From Piscicola geometra (taxonomy: Eukaryota; Annelida; Clitellata; Hirudinida; Piscicolidae): a DNA stretch of 64,000 nucleotides. This document shows positions 21,421 to 31,606 of this stretch, piece by piece. The translations under genes and the position numbers were made by a program. Each line of letters begins with the position of its first letter. Position 1 is the stretch's first letter. The stretch spans positions 12,022,894 to 12,086,893 of the forward strand of contig OX030956.1 in the NCBI GenBank assembly GCA_943735955.1, written 5' to 3'. A model generated the notes under the pieces. It did not search any database. It saw only the letters and a list, made by a program, of their open reading frames with translations, and had not been told where the DNA came from.

Positions 21421-22360
21421 ATAGAATGAGCTAAAAGGCTCAGCATTTCTTTTTGGCAGTTATGTGATAAGAAACTTGTATTTTCAAAGCACTTTGAAAA
21501 TCATTAACTTTGGTTGATTTAAAAAATTGAAATGGTCGATATTTAAATGGACCTCAAAACCCCTTTATGAATATCGCCCATGCAAAATGAGTAGCACAAT
21601 ATGAATGATTTAAAAAAAATATTAAATCTCTCTGCTTGCAAAAAGTGAACCGATATTTTCTGAAAAGCATTCTGAATGTCTGCTTGCGAAAATTGAAAAA
21701 GCAGAAATTTAATTTTTATAAATATAATATATTAATTTAAATCCATAAATAAAAAAATAAGAGTAGGTGGATGAGTATTTGAGTGAGCAAAAAATAATTT
21801 TGCTTCAGGCAGCAATCACTATAACTACCCAAAATATTTTACTGAATAAAAATTCTGTTTCATGCTATGGTTGACGCTTATGCTTGTATTAAGATAGGAG
21901 TTGAGAAATTATTGTACTTGAAAAACTGAGGGGGGTCTATATTAAGATGGACCCCAGGACCCCCCTAGCATCGTTGCCCATACATACTTACAATGTATTA
22001 CTGTATTAGCATTTTTTTATCCCATGGTTGACGATTAGGCTCGTATCAAAATTAGAGTTGAGAAATGTGTATTTTTAAAAGAGTGAGGGGGTCCTTGTAA
22101 AGGTGGACCCCAGGACCCCCTCAGGATTCCCGCCTACGCCATAGTGATAAAAAAATCTAGGTGAAGGAGTTTACAAGTAAGCGAAGAATATTTTTGTTTT
22201 AGACAGCTATCACTATAACTCCACATACTCACAATGTATTAATGTATAATTATTTAGTTTTATGCCATGTTTGACGATTATCCTCATATCCAAATAGGAA
22301 TTTTTAAATACAAAAATAGAGAAAAGTGGGGTGTCCCTATTGAGGCGGACCCCCCCAGGA

Positions 22361-23042
22361 TCACCGCCCATGCACAGAAGACACTGTAGATACTCTGGTC
22401 AGCCATCTTGTAGGACAAAGAAGTTTTAGACTATACTTTTTATTCAGTGTCTCATCAGGAAAGTCAATTTTAAAAGACACTAAAGCATCGCTAAACTGCT
22501 TCTTGACCTTTCCTGAACGATTGTAAAAAGCACCTAACTCTTGGACAAACTGAAGTGAATTGCTCACAAAGGGATTTGCGGCAGCTGTGTGCTGGGCAAC
22601 AAGATTCGCACACTGTGCAGAACAGTAGAAAAAACAATGCAAGCGGATGCTCACTGCTGATAATAGCTTGACAACCATTATATCGGCCGTTCATGTTAGC
22701 AACGCTGTCATAAGTCTGAGCTCTTAGTTTTTCTATGGGTAGCATAATTCTGATCAGAACATCTTTTACTACTGCAGATAATGTTTTTCCGATCATGTCT
22801 AGTGGGCTGAATAAACCAATAAACTCTTCATTAATATTTAGAGCTTGATCAAAAAAACGAATGCATATCGATTCTTGCTCAAACCCATTGCAGTCTTGTG
22901 TGCCGTCAACCACAACACCAAACTGGCATGATTCGGCATTAACAGTGAACACTGTGTTTCTAACGATAGAATGAGCTAAAAGCCTCAGCATTTCTTTTTG
23001 GTAGTTATGCGATATGAAACTTGTAGTTTGATTTAACCACAA
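22361..23042 (-). pseudogene. hAT (ZMYM1-like) transposase, copy 2
   Basis: Second, slightly longer copy of the same segment: FISHNYQKEMLRLLAHSIV, FGVVVDGTQDCNGFEQESI, NINEEFIGLFSPLDMIGKTL, QTYDSVANMNGRYNG, SAQCANLVAQHTAA, LLCPTRWLTRVSTV. It keeps one frame from 23042 to about 22660, then shifts. It lies tandem to copy 1 with closely similar flanks. Confidence 0.85.
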
Positions 23043-23790
23043 CTTTAGTTAATTTTCAAAGCCTTTTGAAAGTCATTAACATTGAACCAATTTTTTCTGA
23101 AAAGCATCCTGGATGTCTGCTTGCGAAAATTGAAAAATCAAAAATATAATTTTTATAAAAATAATTTATTATTGTAAATTTATAAATATAAAAAGAAGAG
23201 TAGGTGGATAAGTATTTGAGTAAGCAAAGAATAATTTTGCTTCAAGCAGCTGTCACTATAACTACGCCTACCAAAAATAAAAATTCTGTTTCATGCTATG
23301 GTTGACGATTATGCTTGTATTAGGATAGGAGTTGAGAAATTACTGTTCTTGCAAAACTGAGAGGTGTCCATGTTAAGATGGACCCCAGAACCCCCCTAGC
23401 ATCGCTGCCCATACATACTCACAATGTATTACTGTATTAGGTTTTTTTATCCCATGGTTGACGATTAGGCTCGTATCAAAATAAGAGTTGAGAAATGTGT
23501 ATTTTTAAAAGAGTGAGGGGGTTCTGATAAAGATAGACCCCAGGACCTCCTCAGAATTCCCGCCTACGCCATAGTGATAAAAAAAAGTAGGTGAAGGAGT
23601 ATTTAAGTAAGCAAAGAATATTTTTTTAGACAGCTATCACTATAACTACATATACTCACAATGTATTATTGTATAAAAATTTACTTTAATGCCATGGTTG
23701 ACGATTATGCTCATATCCAAATGGAAATTTTTGAATACAAAATGGAAAAAAAAGTGGGGGGTCCCTATTAAGGTGGATTCTATTATTAAT

Positions 23791-24097
23791 TTAGGTGATA
23801 TTCTAATTTTTAGTGACTTGACATATACTTGATATATACTTCTATAATATGATGAATGTAAAAACCATATTGTCCGGACATTTAATTATTATTAATTTAT
23901 TATTACATTTGACACTATTGAAAGTAATTCCACTATTTTATTGGGACATAGGCATATGGATGCAAATCTGTGCAAATTAATTTTTTTATCAAAAGAACTG
24001 ATAAATAGATTTTTACAAATAATATAAGGATTTGTGAAACGTTTTCTTTATTCGTTCATAAAATAATTGGAGAAAAAAAATATTATATATATATATA
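23791..24097. other. AT-rich spacer ending in (TA)n
   Basis: No gene. A (TA)n run at 24080-24100 precedes the 103-bp repeat. Confidence 0.45.
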
Positions 24098-24200
24098 TAT
24101 AAAGTAAATGAATGAAAGAATATAAGAATAACATTAATTGAATCTATAAGTACGCAATGCAAAACCTAATTATTTTTTCTTAAATCGCTAAAAACTTTAA
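24098..24200 (+). repeat. 103-bp direct repeat, left copy
   Basis: TATAAAGTAAATGAATG...CTAAAAACTTTAA. It matches 31119-31221 with only a few differences and abuts the outer edge of the left terminal inverted repeat. Confidence 0.88.
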
Positions 24201-24690
24201 TTAGGAAATGTAGTAACCGGGAAGCGAAAGCAACGTTTTCGAATTACCATTGGAGGCCTACTTATTTTTGTTCTAAATTTAATTCTAAGTAGCTGAACCT
24301 TCACAATACTTTTGCAGATTCATGTTTATAAACATTGTAGTTAGAAGAATACCTATATGCATATTTATAATGAGAAAAGCGAAATTCAAAGCAATCCCAT
24401 TTTCATTGCATCATTTTTTAATCTGTTGGTTGAAATACTAACAATATATTCAAGGTAAACCAAACTCAGTTTTATCATCTAAAATTTATTGTGAATCTTA
24501 ATTTATAATAACATAGAGTAAACAAAAATACATAAACATTTATAAGCATGCCCTCACAATAACAATTATATTTTTTACATTCAAATCTTTGTTAATTTTG
24601 AGCTCTTACACTAAAGCTTTCTGATTTTTCGTTGAGTAGGTGACGACATTGACTCATAATCTTGGTTTTGTTGCTTAATTAGATTTGTAT

Positions 24691-25740
24691 TCATACAATT
24701 GATAATCGGCGAACCATAAGATGCACGGTTCGGTGTCTCTGCTCACAACGGTGGTTCACAAGTGCAGGCATAAAGGAGGTCATTTTGTCCATCACCGCTG
24801 CTTCGAATAGGGCAAGATGACTAGTGGAAGAACATGCTATAAACTTCCGAAAAAGATCTTCTTTTGATTGCATGTCATGGTAATAAAAAAATGCGGCAGA
24901 GCACACAGCTAAGCAGTATTCATTAGACTCACATTAATCACCTCGGTCTAGCAGTTCAAAGACTTTTGTGTGCTTTCCAGAATCCTCTTCGTCAATGAAA
25001 CGAGCCACTAAATCTTTCTTGCAAGATTGACATTTTTTCTCTTTACTGATTGATCTCCCGATGTACCCAGAGTATATACAAGGAGCAGCATGTCTTTCTA
25101 ATCCAAATCAGTGGGATCGTCGGCCATCGCGTAACCACGTCCATTCCAAATCAGGTGAAGGAACACGCCTGATTTAATGGCAGTAAGAGAACTAATTTTT
25201 TTCTCACTTTTCATTATTTGACGCAAACTCACATAGAAGTTGGCGCCATTGAGTTGGCCATACCAACCAAACCACCCCGCAATACAATATTATTATTATT
25301 AACAAGCAGGTATGAAGTATGAGTATTTTTTTTTATACAGACGAAATCTTCAGGAATGAAAATCTCTGTAATCTTATCAGCAAAATCATTGAAACAATAT
25401 ATTTTTTCTTTTTCTTTTTCCTTTGCATGAGCTTCTGCAACAACATTTTTTTCATTTACTAAAAGCATTCGAGATGCAACGGAAGTGCGGACAGATCTAG
25501 ACGGCGTCTTTGGATTGCTCAGATAAGCTGGACAATTGGGTAACTTGCTAGGAACAATATTTGGTTTCAAACGCTTCAAGCCTAACTCAACAGATTTGCT
25601 TTTATGCCAAGTCGCATTTGAATCAACTTGATCTATCTGTATATCTTCATCCAGAAAATGTTACTCACACACTCGATGATTTGGTCGGATGGAAATTCTC
25701 CAGGGATTAAAACCGAATCCACTTGTTTAATACAACAAGA
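24691..25740 (-). pseudogene. THAP-domain transposase remnant
   Basis: The N-terminal part (25740-25560) reads WRISIRPNHRVCE, a stop, then HFLDEDIQ, matching the C-x2-H end of a C2CH THAP zinc finger. RLKPNIVPSKLPNCPAYLSN follows, the AVPTIF-box region. A coiled-coil-like AHAKEKEKEKIYC lies near 25440. The distal part (25090-24700) has YSGYIGRSISKEKKCQSCKK, a GY(I/V)-R...C-x2-C motif near the C terminus of THAP/P-like transposases, and DLFRKFIACSSTSHLALFEA. The catalytic middle is missing and several stops are present. Confidence 0.65.
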
Positions 25741-25874
25741 TCGTTTAACGGCAATCTAAAAAGTCTTAAATTTGCGTCACTCCTATTTGATTTATAACCT
25801 GTTTCGCAACATTTATTAACCATTTAAATTTAATTTAAATGTAGCGATTCGTTTACAAATGTATTAACTCTTTT

Positions 25875-26195
25875 ATTTTTCATTTATTTATTATTATATT
25901 GTTTTATTGTTTATTTATTTATTATTATATTGTTTTTTGTATTTATTATTATATTGTTTTTTGTATTTATTATTATATTGTTTTTTGTATTTATTATTAT
26001 ATTGTATTATTGTTTATTTATTTATTATTATATTGTTTTTTGTATTTATTATTATATTGTTTTTTGTATTTATTATTATATTGTTTTTTGTATTTATTAT
26101 TATATTGTTTTATTGTTTATTTATTAATTATTATATTGCTTTTTGTATTTATTATTATATTGTTTTTTGTGTTTATTTTTATATTGTATTATAAA
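25875..26195. repeat. 24-bp AT-rich minisatellite
   Basis: About a dozen units of TTTATTATTATATTGTTTT plus TTGTA, with longer variants containing TATTGTTTATTTATT. The plus-strand ORFs here are translations of the repeat and are not genes. Confidence 0.9.
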
Positions 26196-26590
26196 TGTAG
26201 CATAAAACAAGTTAGTGAACTTATAAACTTCTTAAAAACAGAAATACAAAGACTACAGGGTCAAAAATGAACTTATACCTGATAGCAGTTTTTAGGAACC
26301 GCATAATTTTTAAGAGTGTGTCAGTTTTAATTATAAAAAAATAGTTTTAATCTTATTTTTAACAAAAATTTTGAACCATTTCATTTTTTTAACTCTAAAA
26401 AATATTTTACCAAATAAAAAGACCTTTTTACGCATTTAAAACAAGAAGAAAAGTAATATAATTGAGGTTGTTTGAATATACTTTAAACGTTTGAAATAGT
26501 TTAGTTTAGTTTAGGGAGTTAAAACCACGCAGATCTTTTGACCTCTATAATGGTTATAAAAAATTATATATTTATGTTTATGTATTTAAC

Positions 26591-29500
26591 TTATTTTTTT
26601 ACTATTATGTCATAGTCGCACTTATAGTTATACATCATGGGAGGGTTTTCCCAGTATTTATCTAATTTTATTTTAAATTTATCTGTATTTTCAGCTTTTG
26701 CGATCTCATCAGGCAAGCTATTCCAAACTGTTACCACTCTATGTGTATAAAAAAAATTTCTTGTATTCTTTTGGCACTGTTTTTTGGATAATTTTAGTGA
26801 ATTTCCTCTTGATTGCCTTGTATTAAGTTTGAAAAAATCCTGCGTAATTTTACTATCATATTTATTATTAAGTATTTTATAGGTTTCGATCATGTCCCCT
26901 CGAAGTCTTCGGTATTTTAATGTTGGTAACTTAATTACTTTAAGTCTATCGTTGTAAGTCATGTCTTTCAGACAAGGCAGCATTTTTGTAGCCCTTCTTT
27001 GTACCCTTTCTACGCAATCAACTTGATTCTTCAATGAAGGACTCCATACACTGCTAAGGTATTCTAGATGGGGCCTAACTATACCTTTAAATAATAATCT
27101 AAATGTTTTTGTATCAATAAATTTAAACGTTCTTCTTATTAGCCCTAATAATTGGTTAGCTTTATTTACTTGTTCTTGTATGTGAATATGGAATTTTAAA
27201 TTCTTGTCTATAATTACACCAAGGTCTTTTTCATACTCTATACTTTCTAAAACTACCTGACTTCCTTCATAATCCTGCATAGAATAAACTCTTTCTTCCT
27301 TTTTATTTCTGTATATCTGCAATAGTTTACATTTATGTGGATGAAGTCTCAGATCCCATTGTACACTCCATTCCACTACTTTGTTTATATCTTCTTGTAG
27401 CCTTGTTTGGTCCTCTATTTCATTAATTTGTTGATATATTTTACAATCATCAGCGTACATAAATATATTTGAACTCACTCTCTCTGGCAGATCGTTGATA
27501 AATAAAACAAATAATAATGGGCCCAAGACTGATATTTGGGGAATGCCACTTTTTACTTTTACCCATTGTGATTTAACACCATTAACATTAACCCTCTGTA
27601 CCCTATCATTTAGAAAATTACTTATCCACCTGCAGGTTTTATAACCAATTCCATAATTTTCTAATTTATATATTGATTTTTTATGCGGTACCTTATCAAA
27701 TGCTTTCATAAAATCAGTGTAAATAACATCGATTACCCCTCCTTTGTCTAAAATACTAGTCCAATTATCCATTACCATTAGTAGTTGTAATGAAGTCGAC
27801 CTACCTCCAATAAAACCATATTGTCTTTTGCTAAATAAATCATTTAAATTCATATGTTTTTCTATTCTTTTTCTTATTACTTTTTCCATTATTTTACAGG
27901 TTATACTAGTTAAACTAACTGGCCTATAATTTGATACCTCTTTTTTATCTCCTTTTTTAAATATTGGTATTATTTCCTCTTTTTTCCAATCTCCTGGTAT
28001 TATACCGCTATTTAGTGAGCTGTTAAAAATGTTACATAATGGTGTATGTATTATATTTGTTAATTTTGATAATACTATGGGATGAACACCATCTGGACCT
28101 GGGGCTTTTGTTACATTTATTTCTTTTAATAAGTTATAAATTTCCTCCTTTGTGACATCTTCATCATTAGATCTTTCTTTAAATGTTATATTATCTATTT
28201 TGTTAAAATTATCATTATTTTCTTCTGTGAATACACTTTTAAAGAAATTATTGAGACTTTCTGCCTTTTCTAAATCAGTTGTCGCAATGTTCAGTGATCC
28301 GTCACATCCTATTAGGTGCAGCTCGGATATGCCACTCCGAGTTTTTCTTTTGGAATTTATGAAAGCCCAAAATTTTTTAGGATTAGATTTTGAACACATC
28401 GCAATTTGACGCTCCTGTTGTTTCCGTTCTATTATCATTACTTTTTTTGCTTTGTTTCTTGCTATTTTGTAAAGTTCATAATTTTTATTGTTTCTTTCCT
28501 TTATATAACACTCCCATTGTCTATGTTTTTTTCTCAAAAATTTTCTTGTATCTTTACTCAGTGGGGTTATGTATAATCTCTCTTTGTTTGTCTTTATTGG
28601 TGTATTTATATTTATGACATTATTTAGTTTATTCATAAATAATTCAAACTGATCGTTTGTATCTTTATTTTTCATTAATACATCCCAATCGATATTCATT
28701 TCTTGTTTTATTTTTTCAAAATTAGCCTTTTTATAATTTAACTTCATCACATTAGATTTAATAATTTGCGTTTGACAAAGTAGTTCAAAAGACATAACAA
28801 TATGGTCGCTTTTTCCCAAAGGGTCAAGAAACTTAAGATTTTCTATATTGTTACGTTCATTAGTTATTATTAGGTCTAGTAAAGATGGCTCTTGTTTGTT
28901 ACGGAATCTCGTAGGTTTATCAACTACTTGTTCCAGAAAACAATCTCTCATGCATTCCACGAACTTTTCACTTAATTTATCTTTACTTAACATATTACAC
29001 CAATTTATCCCGGGTAAGTTAAAATCTCCAGTAATTAGTATATGCGTAAATGATTGTTTTTTTTCCATATTATTAATTTCGTAAAATATATTAATTAAAT
29101 TGTCTAAGTTAATATCATCTGATGATGGGCTTCGATAAATACATCCAATAAGAATTTTAACATTATTCTTCATTGTTATTTTTACAAATATATTTTCTTT
29201 ATATTCTACGTTCATTTTTACTTCTGTTGCATTTAAAATGTCTTTTACATATATTAATATACCCCTTGAGTTAGTTATTGTTAAATTGTGAGGGAAAGTA
29301 TCAAATCCTCTCAAATTAAATTCATTTATTAAAGTATTATATTTTACATTCTTTGCCAGAACCTCCGTTATCATTAATATATCTGGATTATCATCCATAA
29401 ATCTACTTCTAAATTCATCAAGTTTATTTATAAAGCTATCTGCATTTGTATATATGCACTTTAAACAATTAATATTAAAATTCTCTATATTGATATCATC

Positions 29501-29614
29501 AATTAAATTGTTATTTTTAAATTTTATTTTATTTTCATGTTTAGACATTTGATTTACACTACATTTATAGCTTTTATCTTCAATTTCTTTAGGTGACTTA
29601 TATTCCTCATTCAA
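26591..29614 (-). CDS. CR1-like ORF2: AP endonuclease and reverse transcriptase, 1007 residues
   Basis: Residues about 45-270 form an APE-type endonuclease: CIYTNADSFINKLDEFRSR, MITEVLAKN (Glu), GCIYRSPSS, TGDFNLPGINW (Asp/Asn) and GKSDHIVMSFEL (SDH). The RT spans about 490-770: KAPGPDGVHPIVLSKL, NYRPVSLTSITCKIMEK, GFIGGRSTSLQLL, YTDFMKAFDKVPHK, GIPQISVLGPLLFVLF and the catalytic FMYADDCKIY. The C-terminal part has LEYLSSVWSP and VQRRATKMLP. The protein nicks target DNA and primes cDNA synthesis there. The first Met is used; no better upstream start is in frame. The RT motif reads PQIS where PQGS is usual. Confidence 0.93.
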   Translation of the reverse strand: MNEEYKSPKEIEDKSYKCSVNQMSKHENKIKFKNNNLIDDINIENFNINCLKCIYTNADSFINKLDEFRSRFMDDNPDILMITEVLAKNVKYNTLINEFNLRGFDTFPHNLTITNSRGILIYVKDILNATEVKMNVEYKENIFVKITMKNNVKILIGCIYRSPSSDDINLDNLINIFYEINNMEKKQSFTHILITGDFNLPGINWCNMLSKDKLSEKFVECMRDCFLEQVVDKPTRFRNKQEPSLLDLIITNERNNIENLKFLDPLGKSDHIVMSFELLCQTQIIKSNVMKLNYKKANFEKIKQEMNIDWDVLMKNKDTNDQFELFMNKLNNVININTPIKTNKERLYITPLSKDTRKFLRKKHRQWECYIKERNNKNYELYKIARNKAKKVMIIERKQQERQIAMCSKSNPKKFWAFINSKRKTRSGISELHLIGCDGSLNIATTDLEKAESLNNFFKSVFTEENNDNFNKIDNITFKERSNDEDVTKEEIYNLLKEINVTKAPGPDGVHPIVLSKLTNIIHTPLCNIFNSSLNSGIIPGDWKKEEIIPIFKKGDKKEVSNYRPVSLTSITCKIMEKVIRKRIEKHMNLNDLFSKRQYGFIGGRSTSLQLLMVMDNWTSILDKGGVIDVIYTDFMKAFDKVPHKKSIYKLENYGIGYKTCRWISNFLNDRVQRVNVNGVKSQWVKVKSGIPQISVLGPLLFVLFINDLPERVSSNIFMYADDCKIYQQINEIEDQTRLQEDINKVVEWSVQWDLRLHPHKCKLLQIYRNKKEERVYSMQDYEGSQVVLESIEYEKDLGVIIDKNLKFHIHIQEQVNKANQLLGLIRRTFKFIDTKTFRLLFKGIVRPHLEYLSSVWSPSLKNQVDCVERVQRRATKMLPCLKDMTYNDRLKVIKLPTLKYRRLRGDMIETYKILNNKYDSKITQDFFKLNTRQSRGNSLKLSKKQCQKNTRNFFYTHRVVTVWNSLPDEIAKAENTDKFKIKLDKYWENPPMMYNYKCDYDIIVKK

Positions 29615-29703
29615 AGTTTCAACATCATCATACTTATTGCATGCAGTTAGTATGACATTTAATTTGTCTGCTTCCTCATTTTCACTGTTGTCATCATCAT
29701 TTT

Positions 29704-30915
29704 CTATATGTTTTTTGTAAGGTCGGCCTTTGTTTCAGATCTTTTATCAAATTGCCACTCGCGAACGATAACGTGTTGGGGCATTATCTCTGGGTCTTTT
29801 ATTTTTTTCACGTCAGAGCTATCAATGCAGACTCGGAACATACTGGAATCTTCTTCGTCCTTGTTGTTATCTTCGATTTGCTCACAATTGTTATTGATAT
29901 AAACTGCAGAACTTTCCGATTTTTTATTGGCTAATTTAAGTACGGGATAACTTGAGATAACCTTTATTCCGTTGGTGGTCAGATAATCTGTTACATCATT
30001 TCTGTGACATTTTCTGAGATTACTCAAACAAAAAACTGATTTTTTTATTAGAACTTTATCTGCTATCAGTTTGCAGTTTTCAGCTACTTTTTTACCAATA
30101 ATTTTTACAGGTGGCCTTTTCCTAACAGGTTGTGTACCTGCTGTTTTATTGTTGGTTTCTTCAGGGTTCTCTTTCTTTTCTGCGTTGCTGTGTTGAGTTT
30201 TTTTCCCATTTCTCACCAAAACGAATGGCTGACTATCATCTTCTGTTGGAGTATTTTGAACGTCCGACCACTAACGTTTTTTGGGATGCCTGTTGTCTCC
30301 CTCAGTGGTTATAGGTTCGGAGTCAGAGTTGTTGCTTAAATTGTTGGAATTCAATTTACTTTTCAATAAATTAACATTTGTTTTAACAGATTCAACAACG
30401 TCTTTGTTTAATTTATTTTTCAACAAATTAATATCATTTTTATTAAGTTCATCAGTTTCAACAACTTTATTTAACTTAATAATTTCGGTTTTGTTATTTT
30501 CAACGGCTTCAAAAACTTTGTCAAACTGCACCTGTTGTTTGTACAGCATGTCAATTAATTCATGTTTAATTGTTTCAAAGTTTATTGTTAACACATTTTC
30601 AAACTTTGGAATTCTACTTATATTTGAACTTACAAATAAAGAACATTTTTCCCAACATTTGTTTTCTTTCAAATGTTTAATTATCATTACACAATCCAAC
30701 ATTTTATCAATTTTCATGTTCCCGCGTGACTGTAACTTTTCTAATTTATCTAGTTTTACAGCGATTAATTCATTTTTTAGCAATTTAAATGCGTTAACAA
30801 TTTCTTCATGATTATAGAATTCTGAAATATTATTAATAAACAACTCATTTTCGATCAAATTCCAATTATTATCAAGAAAGTACAGGAGCTCACTAATTAC
30901 GAGTGACCTCGCCAT
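29704..30915 (-). pseudogene. CR1-like ORF1 (nucleic-acid-binding Gag-like), one stop
   Basis: Two open pieces (30915-30271 and 30219-29704) are in the same frame and separated by a single TAG at 30271-30273. Read through, they give about 404 residues. The N-terminal half is leucine/asparagine-rich and probably helical (LNKVVETDELNKNDINLLKN). The C-terminal half has SVFCLSNLRKCHRNDVTDYL and FRVCIDSSDVKKI...VIVREW, the RRM-like fold seen in ORF1 of CR1-type elements, preceded by PFVLVRNGKK. ORF1 proteins bind element RNA. Confidence 0.75.
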
Positions 30916-31118
30916 TTTCCAAAGATATATAGATAGATTTATTAAAAGTGAAATATGAATAATTGTGCAAATTAATTATAATTTGAACTTACATTTAGTA
31001 TATTCAACTTGTCTTAATTTTTAAATATGACATTTTATCGATTTTAGCATAGGCCTCCAATGGTAAGAATAACTATAAAAAACTTTAGCTTGCGCTTCCC
31101 GGTTACTACATTCCCTAA

Positions 31119-31221
31119 TATAAAGTAAATGAATGAAAGAATATAAGAATAACATTAATCGAATCTATAAGTACGCAATGCAAAACCTAATTATTTTTTC
31201 TCCAATCGCTAAAAACTTTAA
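31119..31221 (+). repeat. 103-bp direct repeat, right copy
   Basis: Abuts the outer edge of the right TIR and matches 24098-24200 with a few changes (ATTAATCGAATC against ATTAATTGAATC; TCTCCAATCGC against TCTTAAATCGC). Confidence 0.88.
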
Positions 31222-31339
31222 AGGAAATTTATTTTTTTTCTTCAAACTTGTGGGCCGTGGTTATATTTTTAGAGGGGTGGTTTTGATATTGGTAGGGTTG
31301 ATGGCTAGTTTATGAATTTAATTTGATTTAAAGTTAATT

Positions 31340-31606
31340 TATATTGATGAATAATAATAAAAGGTATTAAAATCGCCATTGTTCTTCTTCAAATCGCTTA
31401 AAGTGGCAATAGAAAAGTATTTTTATCGAGTATCAAGCTTTTTTTAATGTTTGGCGATACAAATATTAATAGTTGATACAAAAATAATTTGCACTACAGC
31501 AAACAATACTAAATAGTATCGCTTGTACTGTATTGGCCGATACCGGTTCTTTGATTCCAACCCTGGGGAGGACCCCCCCAATATTTTACGCAGATCGCCG
31601 CCCCTG
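31340..31606 (+). mobile_element. hAT end fragment, inverted copy of 17903-18200
   Basis: The reverse complement reads CAGGGGCGGCGATCTGCG from 31606 and stays collinear with 17903-18200 (AACAATACTAAATAGTATCG, TGATACTCAATAAAAATAC-like sequence). It is the same hAT 3' terminus facing the other way. No transposase is attached. Confidence 0.75.

Larger units (their letters stand above)
17903..23790 (-). mobile_element. hAT transposon (ZMYM1/DUF4371-type), decayed and partly tandem-duplicated
   Basis: The 3' end at 17903 starts CAGGAGCGGTGATCTGCGG, a hAT-type terminus. The minus strand then holds transposase remnants in order C to N: 18398-19202, 20704-21420 and a second N-terminal copy at 22361-23042. 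G-rich subterminal repeats lie at 21870-22360 and 23300-23780. The unit about 20800-22360 is repeated at 22370-23790. Another hAT-like element (19211-20695) splits the gene. No intact 5' terminus was found for the second copy. Confidence 0.75.
26497..30930 (-). mobile_element. CR1/Jockey-like non-LTR retrotransposon, nearly full length
   Basis: Two consecutive minus-strand ORFs (ORF1 30915-29704, ORF2 29614-26591) with a short 3' UTR that ends in a (TAAAC)n tail at 26497-26515. It lies inside the THAP transposon. The ORF2 frame is fully open, so the copy is young; ORF1 has one stop. A tail-only relative is at 32769-32813. Confidence 0.88.
24201..31118 (-). mobile_element. THAP-type (P-element-like) DNA transposon, decayed, host to a CR1 insertion
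   Basis: Terminal inverted repeats lie at 24201-24260 (TTAGGAAATGTAGTAACCGG...) and 31050-31118 (reverse complement TTAGGGAATGTAGTAACCGG...), both ending in CCATTGGAGGCCTA. Between them is a minus-strand THAP transposase remnant (24691-25740) and a CR1-like retrotransposon (26497-30930). Subtracting the insertion leaves an element of about 2.5 kb, so much of the transposase is deleted. Classing it with P/THAP elements rests on the THAP domain only. Confidence 0.75.

Noticed and set aside
25899..26270. Hydrophobic Tyr/Ile/Phe-rich ORFs that look like membrane proteins
   Set aside because: Three overlapping frames of one 24-bp minisatellite.
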